The translations under genes were made by a program, and so were the position numbers. Below the pieces are notes generated by a model. The model saw nothing but the letters and a program-made list of their open reading frames with translations. It searched no databases and had not been told where the DNA came from. A DNA stretch of 64,000 nucleotides, from the NCBI RefSeq assembly GCF_030705305.1, contig NZ_JAUZEE010000007.1, positions 62,001-126,000 of the forward strand. Reading direction: 5' to 3'. Origin of the DNA: Leptothrix discophora (lineage in GTDB: Bacteria > Pseudomonadota > Gammaproteobacteria > Burkholderiales > Burkholderiaceae_C). The first letter of the stretch is position 1, and every line of letters begins with the position of its first letter. Positions 18,527-26,887 of this stretch are shown here, in pieces.

Positions 18527-19567
18527 ATGAGCTACACCGCCGCCGCCGACCGCTACGAATCCATGCCCTACCGCCGATGCGGCGCCAGCGGGTTGAAGCT
18601 GCCCGCGCTGTCGCTGGGCCTGTGGCACAACTTCGGCGACACCACGCCGATGAGCGTGCAGCGCGAGATGGCGCGCACCGCCTTCGACCTGGGCATCACC
18701 CACTTCGACCTGGCCAACAACTACGGGCCGCCCTACGGCAGCGCCGAGATCAACTTCGGCCGGCTGCTGCGCGAGGACTTCAAGCCCTACCGCGACGAGC
18801 TGATCATCTCCAGCAAGGCCGGCTGGGACATGTGGCCCGGCCCCTATGGCCAGGGTGGCGGCTCGCGCAAGTACGTGCTGGCCAGCCTGGACCAGAGCCT
18901 GCAGCGCCTCGGCCTCGACTACGTCGACATCTTCTACTCGCACCGCTACGACAAGGACACGCCGCTGGAGGAGACCGCGCAGGCGCTGGCCCAGGCCGTG
19001 CGGCAGGGCAAGGCGCTCTACATCGGCATCTCGTCCTACTCGCCCGGCAAGACCGCCGAGATGGCCGCGCTGCTCAAGGCCGAGGGCGTGCCGCTGCTGA
19101 TCCACCAGCCCAGCTACAACCTGCTCAACCGCTGGATCGAGAACGGCCTGCTCGACACCCTGGCGCAGCACGGCGCGGGCTGCATCACCTTCACCGCGCT
19201 GGCCCAGGGCCTGCTGTCGGACAAGTACCTCGCCGGCATCCCGGCCGATGCCCGCATCAACCGGCCGGGCGGCGGCTCGCTGATGCGCGAGCACCTCAGC
19301 GAGGCCAACCTGCAGCGCGTGCGCGCGCTCAACGGCATCGCCCAGCGTCGCGGCCAGAGCCTCGCCCAGATGGCGCTGGCCTGGGTGCTGCGCGACCCAC
19401 GCGTGACGACCACGCTGATCGGCGCGAGCAGCGCCGCCCAGATCCGCGAGAACGTCGGCGCGCTGCGCAACCTGACCTTCACCGCCCAGGAACTCGCCGA
19501 GATCGACGCCCATGCCGGCGAAGGCGGCGTCGACCTGTGGCGGGCTCCGGCGACGGACTGGGCCTGA
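18527..19567 (+). CDS. Aldo/keto reductase (YghZ/MgrA-like)
   Basis: This NADPH-dependent oxidoreductase has 346 residues and the (beta/alpha)8 aldo-keto reductase fold. The catalytic tetrad is visible as Asp61 (THFDLANNYG), Tyr66, Lys97 (IISSKAGWDMWPGPYG) and His138 (FYSHRYD). The block SSKAGWDMWPGPYGQGGGSRKYVLASLDQSLQRLGLDYVDIFYSHR is characteristic of YghZ, an L-glyceraldehyde-3-phosphate reductase that helps clear methylglyoxal-type aldehydes, and of KCNAB-type relatives. GAGGAG lies 8 nt before the ATG at 18527. It is followed by a convergent gene 25 bp downstream. Confidence 0.9.
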   Translation: MSYTAAADRYESMPYRRCGASGLKLPALSLGLWHNFGDTTPMSVQREMARTAFDLGITHFDLANNYGPPYGSAEINFGRLLREDFKPYRDELIISSKAGWDMWPGPYGQGGGSRKYVLASLDQSLQRLGLDYVDIFYSHRYDKDTPLEETAQALAQAVRQGKALYIGISSYSPGKTAEMAALLKAEGVPLLIHQPSYNLLNRWIENGLLDTLAQHGAGCITFTALAQGLLSDKYLAGIPADARINRPGGGSLMREHLSEANLQRVRALNGIAQRRGQSLAQMALAWVLRDPRVTTTLIGASSAAQIRENVGALRNLTFTAQELAEIDAHAGEGGVDLWRAPATDWA

Positions 19568-19592
19568 TCCCGGTCCCGCTCGGCGGCGTGGC

Positions 19593-20159
19593 TCATCCGC
19601 GCCGCCACGCCGCCTGCTCCGCCACCCAGCCCGCGAAGGCATCCAGCAGCGGGGCGTAGCGGGCGGCATCGGACTCGATGTCGGCCAGCGCCAGGCAGGT
19701 CGCCTCCAGCGTCGACAGCTGGCCCGGCCGGGCCGCCTTGCGCAGCGCGGCATAGCGGCTGTCGGGCGGGGACTGCAACGGCCAGCGTGGCAGGGCCTGC
19801 AGGGCGGGATCGAGGTGCAGCAGGCGCAGGCTCTTGCGCCAGGTGGCGTCCAGCACGACCAGGCGCTGCGGGCGCACCGCGCGGTCGGCCAGCGGGCCAG
19901 GGGCCGATTCGGTGACCGGGTAGAGCAGCACGGTGCGGCCTTCGGCGCCGCCGTCGGCCGCACCGTCCAGCGTCTCGCCGACGTGGACCTCGCAGCGCTG
20001 CAGGCTCAGCTGCAGCAGCCTCAGGCTGCCCTTGGCCTGGGCGGCCTCGTCCGGGTGCTGCAGCACGCGCACCTCGACCGCGTGGGCGGTTGGGCGGACC
20101 CAGCGGCACAGGCAGGTCGGCAGCGGGCGCAGGCAGGCAGGGCAGTGGGGACGCGACAT
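19593..20159 (-). CDS. DTW-domain tRNA-uridine aminocarboxypropyltransferase
   Basis: DTW proteins such as TapT/TuaA add an aminocarboxypropyl group to uridine in tRNA. This one has 188 residues with the DATW motif at 104-107 (LVVLDATWRKS). An N-terminal cysteine cluster, CPACLRPLPTCLC (Cys6, 9, 16, 18), probably binds zinc. The ATG at 20159 is preferred to a TTG two codons upstream. It is the left neighbour of the restriction-modification island. The exact target uridine is not inferable. Confidence 0.85.
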   Translation of the reverse strand: MSRPHCPACLRPLPTCLCRWVRPTAHAVEVRVLQHPDEAAQAKGSLRLLQLSLQRCEVHVGETLDGAADGGAEGRTVLLYPVTESAPGPLADRAVRPQRLVVLDATWRKSLRLLHLDPALQALPRWPLQSPPDSRYAALRKAARPGQLSTLEATCLALADIESDAARYAPLLDAFAGWVAEQAAWRRG

Positions 20160-20211
20160 GGGCAAGGCGACGGCAGGTGGACGATTGTGGTCGCCCCACC
20201 CGCCCGGCCGG

Positions 20212-20628
20212 TCAGCTCGCCGGATCTTCCGGCGGCGGCTCCTGGTGGGCCTTGGCGAAGGTCAGGATGACCTCCCGGAGGATCTTGCGTTGCGGGGCGG
20301 GCAGCTGCAGGAAGGCATCGAAGGTCTCGCGCTCCTCGTACGTCAGCTTGTCTTCCCAGCGCGCCTTGTACTTCTGCACCGACTCGGCCACGCCTTCGCC
20401 GAAGCGCAGCACCTGAGGCTCGACCTTGAGCCACTCGGCCAGGACCTGCAGCTTGTCCTGGGCGGGGATGGCCTTGGCGTTGAGCCAGCTCCACGCGGCC
20501 TGGAGGCTGATCGACCGACCCAACCAGCGCTGGTTGAACTCGTGCTCGATGACCGAGGCGCGCACCTCACAGCCAGCGGCCTGCATCGCGGCGCGGAGTC
20601 GCTTGCTGAACTCGAGCTTCTCATCCAT
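20212..20628 (-). CDS. HTH regulator divergent from the type III R-M genes
   Basis: This 138-residue DNA-binding protein has a helix-turn-helix of Xre/Cro type spanning about 5-80 (FSKRLRAAMQAAG; SISLQAAWSWLNAKAIPAQDKLQVLAEWLKV). The C-terminal helical part, ERETFDAFLQLPAPQRKILREVILTFAK, probably mediates dimerisation. The ATG at 20628 is chosen over an adjacent TTG; the ribosome-binding site is weak. It is transcribed away from mod, and the 93-bp gap between them holds three palindromes with TCAA half-sites. It therefore looks like a controller of its own gene and of mod-res. Similar proteins occur in prophages, so an unrelated origin remains possible. Confidence 0.7.
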   Translation of the reverse strand: MDEKLEFSKRLRAAMQAAGCEVRASVIEHEFNQRWLGRSISLQAAWSWLNAKAIPAQDKLQVLAEWLKVEPQVLRFGEGVAESVQKYKARWEDKLTYEERETFDAFLQLPAPQRKILREVILTFAKAHQEPPPEDPAS

Positions 20629-20649
20629 CAAGTGGAAATTAATGGAGGC

Positions 20650-20677
20650 ATCAAGCGACGAATGCAGTTCGTTTGAT
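20650..20677. promoter_or_regulatory. Candidate operator 1 (mod/regulator intergenic)
   Basis: ATCAAGCGA and TCGTTTGAT form an inverted repeat of nine bases per arm with one mismatch, spaced by 10 bp, in the gap between the HTH gene and mod. Confidence 0.5.
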
Positions 20678-20682
20678 CAGAG

Positions 20683-20701
20683 AATCAAAAGTCGTTTGAT
20701 T
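20683..20701. promoter_or_regulatory. Candidate operator 2 (mod/regulator intergenic)
   Basis: AATCAAA-AGTCG-TTTGATT is a perfect inverted repeat with seven-base arms. Its TCAA half-sites have the same spacing as those of operator 3. Confidence 0.55.
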
Positions 20702-20707
20702 TCTGAG

Positions 20708-20722
20708 TCAAGCCTCGCTTGA
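20708..20722. promoter_or_regulatory. Candidate operator 3 overlapping the mod start codon
   Basis: TCAAGC-CTC-GCTTGA is a perfect six-base-arm palindrome. Its last base is the A of the mod ATG at 20722, so the operator occupies the place where a Shine-Dalgarno sequence would be. Centre-to-centre distance to operator 2 is 23 bp. Confidence 0.55.
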
Positions 20723-22857
20723 TGCCGCGCATGCCCAAGTCACTGCTCGATCAACTGCCCGACATCGTCGCCCAAGGCCGCAAGGAGGCCGAGAAGATCC
20801 TGGAAAGCCTGGAAGGCCGTCACCGCGTCGGCCTGCAGACCCGCGAACTGGTGCTGCCCGCCCGCGACAGCAGCGCCCAGGACTGGGTCACCCAGCAGCG
20901 TCGCCAGGCGCAGGCCCGCGAGGTCGGCGCCGCGCTGCCCGACACCGCGCCCTGGACCAACCGCCTGATCTATGGCGACAACCTGCTGGCCATGGCCGCC
21001 CTGCTGGCCGGCGACGAGGACACGCCCTCGCTGCGGGGCCGCGTCGACCTGATCTACATCGACCCGCCGTTCGACTCCAAGGCCGACTACCGCACCAAGG
21101 TGACGCTGCCCGGCGTCGAGCTGGAGCAGAAACCCACCGTCATCGAGCAGTTCGCCTACTCCGACACCTGGGCGGACGGCACCGCGTCCTACCTGGCCAT
21201 GATCACGCCGAGGTTGATCCTGATGCGGGAGCTGCTGGCGGATACGGGGTCGATCTACGTGCATCTGGATTGGCACGTGGGGCATTACGTGAAGTTGGTG
21301 ATGGACGAGGTTTTTGGAAAGGACCAGTTCATCAACGAAATCATTTGGAAGCGGCAGACGGCCAAGGGCGACGTCACCCAAGGGGCCACACACATGGGGC
21401 GCATTCATGACACGCTCTTCCTTTACGGAAAAACCGTCGCGCGACATTGGTCACCGGTCTTCACGCCATACACGCAGGACTACATCGATGACTTCTACCG
21501 CCACAAGGATTCCGGCGGTCTTTACCAACTGAGCGATATCACGGCGCCAGGAGGCGCGTCCAAAGGCAATCCGTACTACGAGTTCATGGGCGTGACGCGC
21601 TACTGGCGCTTTTCTGAGGCACGCATGCACGCCCTGTATGCAGAGGGTCGAATCGTGCAGACCTCGCCCGGAACAGTGCCACGCCAGAAGCGCTACCTGC
21701 ATGACATGCCCGGAGTCCCTCTTCAGGACCTGTGGTCGGACATCCTCCCCGTGCAAGCGCAAGCCAAGGAAGCCGTGGACTACGGGACCCAGAAGCCTGA
21801 GTCCCTGCTCGATCGCATCGTTCGTGCGTCTTGCCCGGAAAACGGAATGGTCCTGGATTTGAACGGAGGCTCAGGCACCACCGCCGCCGTTGCCGAAAAA
21901 CTCGGTCGCCGCTGGATCACCACCGACATTGGCAAACCCGCCTGCATGATCATGCGCAAGCGCTTGATCGACCTGGACGCCAAACCCTTCCTGTACCAGG
22001 CGGTGGGCGACTACCACGTCGAAGCCGCCAAGGCCACGATGGGGCGGGACTTCCGGATCGGCGACCTGGCGCAGATCGTGTTGTCGCTGTATGGCGCACT
22101 GCCCTTGGCGCCGGAAGACAACCCGGCGCGCAACCTTGGCCAGATCGCGGGTTTCTCGGGCAGCGCCGGGCGTGGCAGCAAGACGCTGGTGCTGGCGGAT
22201 TCGCCGAACAAGATGACTGGCACCGCCACCCTGAAGAAGGCCGTGGCGCTGCGGGATACCCTGCTGGGCGGCTGGGATCGGGTGGTGGTGCTGGGCTGGA
22301 ATTTCGAGCCTTCGATCGGCGAAACCCTGACGGCGATGAACGACAGCCGTCTGGAGGTGCTGGTGATTCCGCCCGACCTGCTCGATCGGCTGAAGAAGAA
22401 GGGTGGCGTCGACAAGTTGCGCGGCCAGGTGCGGTTCTCGTCGCTGCAATACCTGACGCTGGACCCGGTGGATCGCCGCCGCCTGCCGCCCGATGCGGAC
22501 GGTGCGCCGCAGGAAAAACTCACCGTGTCGCTGAAGAACTATGTGCTGCTGTCGCCCGAGGCGATCAACCTCGATGAGGCCAACCGCGTCAAGCTCCAGG
22601 CGGTGATGAACAAGGATCCGCTGGCGCTGATCGAATACTGGGCGGTCGACCCGGACCACGACGGGAAACTCTTCCGCTCGGTCTGGCAGGACTACCGCGG
22701 CAACACGGCCAACGATGGCGACGAATGGATGGTGATGTCGGTGGCCGATCTGGTCGTGCCGGCGGTGCCGGGCACGCGTCGGGTCTGCGTCCGGGCGGTC
22801 GACGTGTTCGGCTTCGAGTCGGAGGTGGTGGCCACCGTGGCGGAGGCGCGGGCATGA
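20722..22857 (+). CDS. mod: Type III restriction-modification DNA methyltransferase (Mod)
   Basis: Mod modifies adenine in an asymmetric DNA site and also supplies specificity to the restriction complex. The protein has about 711 residues. Catalytic motif IV IDPPFDSK is at 113-120, and the AdoMet-binding motif I is LDLNGGSGTTAAVAEKLGRRW near 379-399; motif IV before motif I is the beta-class order of type III Mod. The region between them, about 195-375, is the target-recognition domain, and its DNA is visibly poorer in G+C than the rest. Two starts are possible, ATG 20722 or ATG 20731; neither has a clear ribosome-binding site. The stop overlaps the res start as ATGA. Confidence 0.88.
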   Translation: MPRMPKSLLDQLPDIVAQGRKEAEKILESLEGRHRVGLQTRELVLPARDSSAQDWVTQQRRQAQAREVGAALPDTAPWTNRLIYGDNLLAMAALLAGDEDTPSLRGRVDLIYIDPPFDSKADYRTKVTLPGVELEQKPTVIEQFAYSDTWADGTASYLAMITPRLILMRELLADTGSIYVHLDWHVGHYVKLVMDEVFGKDQFINEIIWKRQTAKGDVTQGATHMGRIHDTLFLYGKTVARHWSPVFTPYTQDYIDDFYRHKDSGGLYQLSDITAPGGASKGNPYYEFMGVTRYWRFSEARMHALYAEGRIVQTSPGTVPRQKRYLHDMPGVPLQDLWSDILPVQAQAKEAVDYGTQKPESLLDRIVRASCPENGMVLDLNGGSGTTAAVAEKLGRRWITTDIGKPACMIMRKRLIDLDAKPFLYQAVGDYHVEAAKATMGRDFRIGDLAQIVLSLYGALPLAPEDNPARNLGQIAGFSGSAGRGSKTLVLADSPNKMTGTATLKKAVALRDTLLGGWDRVVVLGWNFEPSIGETLTAMNDSRLEVLVIPPDLLDRLKKKGGVDKLRGQVRFSSLQYLTLDPVDRRRLPPDADGAPQEKLTVSLKNYVLLSPEAINLDEANRVKLQAVMNKDPLALIEYWAVDPDHDGKLFRSVWQDYRGNTANDGDEWMVMSVADLVVPAVPGTRRVCVRAVDVFGFESEVVATVAEARA

Positions 22858-25853
22858 GCGCCGCCGCGAAGTTGACAGGAAAGCTGGCAGCGACGTTGGC
22901 AGCGAATCCAGCCGCGCAGGCCGACGATCCGCTGGCGCTGTCCAAGGCCCTCACCGCCTACACGGCACCGCTGTGCAACGGGCTGGCGCATGGCGCGGCC
23001 GATCTGTTCGACCTCGTCACGCCGACCACGGCCGAGCTGCTGCACGTCTGGTTCGGCGAGGATATGACGGCCACCCGCCAGGGCCTGAACTTCCACCCCG
23101 GACAGAGGCAGGCGATCCTGAACACGATCGTCGCGCACGAGGTTCTGGCGGCGGGATCGTTGCGAGAGCTGTACGAGAAGGTCGCGCCCACGGCCTTGCT
23201 GGCGGGCGACCGGCTGGCCGAGGTGTCCGATGCCAGGCATGCCCATCCGAAGTACTGCCTGAAGATGGCCACCGGCACCGGCAAGACCTGGGTGCTGCAG
23301 GCGCTGCTGATCTGGCAGCTGCTCAACAAGAACGCCGCGCTCGCAGAGGGCCGGGACGACCCGCGCTTCACGCGCCAGTTCATGGTCGTGGCACCCGGCT
23401 TGATCGTCTACGAACGGCTGCTGGATGCCTTCTGCGGCAAGCTGGTCGCCGGCTCCACCTCCGGCGCGCGCGACTTCGCCACATCGGATCTGGTGCGTTA
23501 CGCCGAGCTGTTCATTCCCGCGGCGCACCGCGCGTCCGTGCTCGCCTTCGTGCGCGGCAACGTCTGCAGCAAGAGCGAGATCGGCCTGAAGGCCACCGGC
23601 AACGGGATGATCGCCATCACCAACTGGCACCTGCTGGCCGAGGGCGACGTCGAGGACGAGGTGCCCGACGTCCACGCGCCGGGCGAGCTGCCCGACCCGC
23701 AGCGCGTGGTGGACGCGGTGCTGCCGCTCACCCCCGGCCGGGCCGCCGGCAACAGCCTGGACATGCTCGACCGCCGCTACGCCAGAGGCAACGTGCTGGC
23801 GTACCTGGCGAGCCTGCCCGAACTGATGGTGTTCAACGACGAGGCGCATCACATCCACGAGGTCCGGCGCGAAGGCGAGACCACCGAGGTGGAATGGCAG
23901 AAGAGCCTGCGCCGCATCGCCGAGACCAAGGGCCGCCGCTTCGTGCAGGTGGACTTCTCGGCCACGCCCTACAACGACGTCGGCACGCCGACGCGGCGTC
24001 GCAAGGTCTACTTCCCGCACATCGTGACCGACTTCGATCTCCAGAGCGCCATGCGCGCGGGGCTGGTGAAGTCGCTGGTGCTGGACCGCCGCAGCGAGAT
24101 CGGCGCCCTGCCGTTGGAGTTCAAGGCCGAGCGGGACGAGCACGGCAACCCGATCCTGAGCGCCGGCCAGCGCGTCATGCTGCGCGCCGGCCTGCACAAG
24201 CTGCGCAAGCTGGAGACCGACTTCGCGAGGATCGACCCGACGCGTCATCCGAAGATGCTGGTGGTCTGCGAGGACACGGGCGTGTCGCCCCTGGTGGCCG
24301 GCTTCCTGCGCGACGAGGGACTGGCCGAGGACGAGGTCATGACGATCGACTCGGGCAAGAAGGCCGAGCTGGGTCCGAGGGACTGGCTGCCGGTGCGCGA
24401 GCGCCTGTTCAACGTCGACCGGCATGCCAGGCCGCGGGTGATCGTCAGCGTGCTGATGCTGCGAGAGGGCTTCGACGTCAACAACATCTGCGTGATCGTG
24501 CCGCTGCGTTCCTCGCAAGCCCAGATCCTGCTGGAGCAGACCATCGGCCGCGGCCTGCGACTGATGTGGCGCGACCCGGAATATGCCGACCTGAAGCGCG
24601 AGAACCGCGAGCGCATCAACGCCGGGCAAGAGCCGGAGAACCTGCTGGACATCCTGTCCATCGTCGAGCACCCGGCCTTCCAGTCCTTCTACGACGAGCT
24701 GATGCATGAAGGCCTGGCCGGCATCAGCACCGACGATGCCGATGAGCGCTCGGGCACCGGCGACGTGGTCGCGTCCGAACTGCGGGAAGGCCACGAGGCC
24801 TTCGATTTCGCGATCCCCTTCATCCTCCGCGAAGCCGACGAGGTGATCGCCCATGCCCCGCTGGACGTGGCGACGCTGCCCGCGTTCACGACGCTGGGCC
24901 TGGACCAGCTCAAGGGCCTGCTGGGCCAGGGCGACCAGTTCGTGTCCCAGGACCTGCAGAGCAGCACGCTGTTCGGCAGCTACCGCATCGACGGCGCGGT
25001 GATGCGCGTGGGCGGCTACAACGACTACCTCTCGCGCCTGACCCGGCGCATCAGCCAGGCCCTGAGCCAGCCGCTGCCGAAGACCGGCAAGGTGGCCAAC
25101 CACCTGGCCCAGCCCTACCTGCAGGTCAACACGGTCGAGCTGACGGGCTGGCTGGACGACTACGTCTGGGACCGGCTGTTCGGCCGCGACTTCAATCCCC
25201 TGGCCGACGACAACTGGCGCGTCCTCTTGCTGCAACCCGTCGTCGACCATGTGACCAAGGTGTTCGGCATGGCCCTGCTGGACGCGCAGGAGCGCCGCAT
25301 CGAGGGCGAGACGGAGGTGCGTCACCGGCGCCTGTCCGAGGTGCCCCGTCTGATGGTGCGCACGAGCTGTTCGGTGGCGGTCAGCAAGTGCATCTACCCG
25401 CGCCTGCCCTATCCGTCGCACCACGGCGGTCTGGAAAGGACCTTCATGCACTGGGCACAGGCCGATGCGGGCATCCAGGCCTTCTGCAAGATCAGCGAGA
25501 CGCGGCACGGCTTCGCCCGGCTGCGCTACGTGAAGGAAGACGGCCTCCCGGCCTTCTATTCGCCGGACTTCCTGGTGCGCACGGACGACGCGATCCACCT
25601 GGTCGAGACCAAGGCGCAGGCGCAGACGCTGCATCCGAATGTCCAGCGCAAGCGCCGCGCGGCGCTCGCCTGGTGCGAACGCATCAACCAGCTGCCCGAG
25701 GCGGACCGGGACGGACGCCCATGGCACTACGTCCTGCTGGGCGAGGACGTCATGGCGGACTGGCAAGCCAAGGGCGCGACGCTGGCGCAACTGCTCCGGT
25801 TCGCGCGCTTGCGTCCGGTGGCGGACGGGGCCGCGCAAGTCCCGCTGCTCTGA
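22854..25853 (+). CDS. res: Type III restriction endonuclease subunit (Res)
   Basis: Res is the ATP-dependent translocase and nuclease of the type III complex and acts only with Mod. It has 999 residues. Superfamily II motifs appear in order: Walker A MATGTGKTW near 138-146, DEAH-type NDEAHH near 328, SATPYN near 368, REGFDVNNICVI near 537 and QTIGRGLR near 563. A C-terminal PD-(D/E)xK nuclease is seen as SPDFLVR (about 902) followed by HLVETKAQ (about 916). All motifs are intact, so the enzyme is expected to be active. The ATG overlaps the mod stop, so the pair is translationally coupled. The next gene begins 65 bp later. Confidence 0.9.
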   Translation: MSAAAKLTGKLAATLAANPAAQADDPLALSKALTAYTAPLCNGLAHGAADLFDLVTPTTAELLHVWFGEDMTATRQGLNFHPGQRQAILNTIVAHEVLAAGSLRELYEKVAPTALLAGDRLAEVSDARHAHPKYCLKMATGTGKTWVLQALLIWQLLNKNAALAEGRDDPRFTRQFMVVAPGLIVYERLLDAFCGKLVAGSTSGARDFATSDLVRYAELFIPAAHRASVLAFVRGNVCSKSEIGLKATGNGMIAITNWHLLAEGDVEDEVPDVHAPGELPDPQRVVDAVLPLTPGRAAGNSLDMLDRRYARGNVLAYLASLPELMVFNDEAHHIHEVRREGETTEVEWQKSLRRIAETKGRRFVQVDFSATPYNDVGTPTRRRKVYFPHIVTDFDLQSAMRAGLVKSLVLDRRSEIGALPLEFKAERDEHGNPILSAGQRVMLRAGLHKLRKLETDFARIDPTRHPKMLVVCEDTGVSPLVAGFLRDEGLAEDEVMTIDSGKKAELGPRDWLPVRERLFNVDRHARPRVIVSVLMLREGFDVNNICVIVPLRSSQAQILLEQTIGRGLRLMWRDPEYADLKRENRERINAGQEPENLLDILSIVEHPAFQSFYDELMHEGLAGISTDDADERSGTGDVVASELREGHEAFDFAIPFILREADEVIAHAPLDVATLPAFTTLGLDQLKGLLGQGDQFVSQDLQSSTLFGSYRIDGAVMRVGGYNDYLSRLTRRISQALSQPLPKTGKVANHLAQPYLQVNTVELTGWLDDYVWDRLFGRDFNPLADDNWRVLLLQPVVDHVTKVFGMALLDAQERRIEGETEVRHRRLSEVPRLMVRTSCSVAVSKCIYPRLPYPSHHGGLERTFMHWAQADAGIQAFCKISETRHGFARLRYVKEDGLPAFYSPDFLVRTDDAIHLVETKAQAQTLHPNVQRKRRAALAWCERINQLPEADRDGRPWHYVLLGEDVMADWQAKGATLAQLLRFARLRPVADGAAQVPLL

Positions 25854-25918
25854 GACCTGTCCCGCACCGATCGGGGCTGCGCTACCGTTGCCCCACCCCA
25901 CCCCGGAGAGCCGCACCC

Positions 25919-26887
25919 ATGGCGAGCAACATCGAGATCAAGGCCCGCCTGTCCTCGCTGGAGGCGATCGAGCCGCAGGTCGCCGCCGTCGCGACGCAAG
26001 GGCCGGTCGAGCTGCTGCAGGACGACACCTTCTTCACCTGCGACAACGGCCGGCTCAAGTTGCGGGCCTTCGGGCCGGACGCGCAGGGGCGGGCGGTGCC
26101 GGCCGACCTGATCTTCTACCGGCGTGCCGATGCGGCCGGGCCGCGGGCCTGTCACTACCGCCTCAGCGCCTGTCCGGATCCGGACGGCATGCGCGTGCTG
26201 CTGGCCGAGGCACACGGCCAGACCGGACGGGTGCGCAAGCGCCGGCTGCTCTACCTCGTCGGCCGCACGCGCATCCACCTGGACCGGGTCGAGGGGCTGG
26301 GCGACTTCCTGGAACTGGAAGTCGTGATGCGCGACGGCGAGCCGCCCGAGGCCGGCCTGGCCGAGGCCCGCGCGCTGATGGCGCAGCTGGGCATCGGCGC
26401 GGACCAGCTGGTCGCGCAGGCCTATGTCGACCTGCTGGCCGCGCGTGAAGCGGCACAGGACGCCGCCCGCCAGGCCACGCCCGACTGGCTGCTGGACCTG
26501 GCCGATTCCGAGCTGGCCTCGGTCACGCCCGACGGTGCCGGCGGCCTGCGGCTGCGGCTGGCCGTCGCGCTGCTGGCGCCGACGCCGTCACGCCGGGCCG
26601 AGGGCGCCGAGGCCGAACACGCGCTGGGCGTGACGCTGCATGTCATGGCCGTCACCGGGCTGGACGCAGCGGCGCTGGCCGAGGTGACGGCCGGGCGCAT
26701 CCGCCAGGCCCGGCTGGTTGACGCCGCCTCGGGCGCGACGCTCGCCCTGCCCTGCCCTGGCCGTGTCGACGGGCCGCTGCGGATCGAGCTGCAGCCGGCT
26801 CACGGACCGGCGTTGCGCTGGCAGGCGGGCGGCCTGCGGGTCGAGCTGCCGGACGACGCGCGGCGGCTGGGCGTTCACGCCTGCTGA
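25919..26887 (+). CDS. CYTH-domain protein with unknown C-terminal domain
   Basis: CYTH proteins act on triphosphorylated substrates (triphosphatase, thiamine triphosphatase or class IV adenylate cyclase). The 322-residue protein opens with MASNIEIKARL, the EIK motif of the family. It keeps the alternating charged strands of the tunnel (RLKLRAFG, LIFYRRAD, HLDRVEGLGDFLELEVVM) through about residue 178. Residues 180-322 have no recognised domain. GGAGAG lies 9 nt before the ATG at 25919. The 3' end overlaps that of the convergent LysR gene by 13 bp. The substrate cannot be told from the sequence. Confidence 0.82.
   Translation: MASNIEIKARLSSLEAIEPQVAAVATQGPVELLQDDTFFTCDNGRLKLRAFGPDAQGRAVPADLIFYRRADAAGPRACHYRLSACPDPDGMRVLLAEAHGQTGRVRKRRLLYLVGRTRIHLDRVEGLGDFLELEVVMRDGEPPEAGLAEARALMAQLGIGADQLVAQAYVDLLAAREAAQDAARQATPDWLLDLADSELASVTPDGAGGLRLRLAVALLAPTPSRRAEGAEAEHALGVTLHVMAVTGLDAAALAEVTAGRIRQARLVDAASGATLALPCPGRVDGPLRIELQPAHGPALRWQAGGLRVELPDDARRLGVHAC

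Noticed and set aside
20631-20720. Att sites or a transposon end beside the R-M island
   Set aside because: No integrase, transposase or target-site duplication was found around 20.2-25.9 kb. The repeats in the gap read better as operators.
22692-25916. A 1074-codon open frame antisense to res
   Set aside because: Same cause. The plus strand carries all helicase and nuclease motifs of Res.
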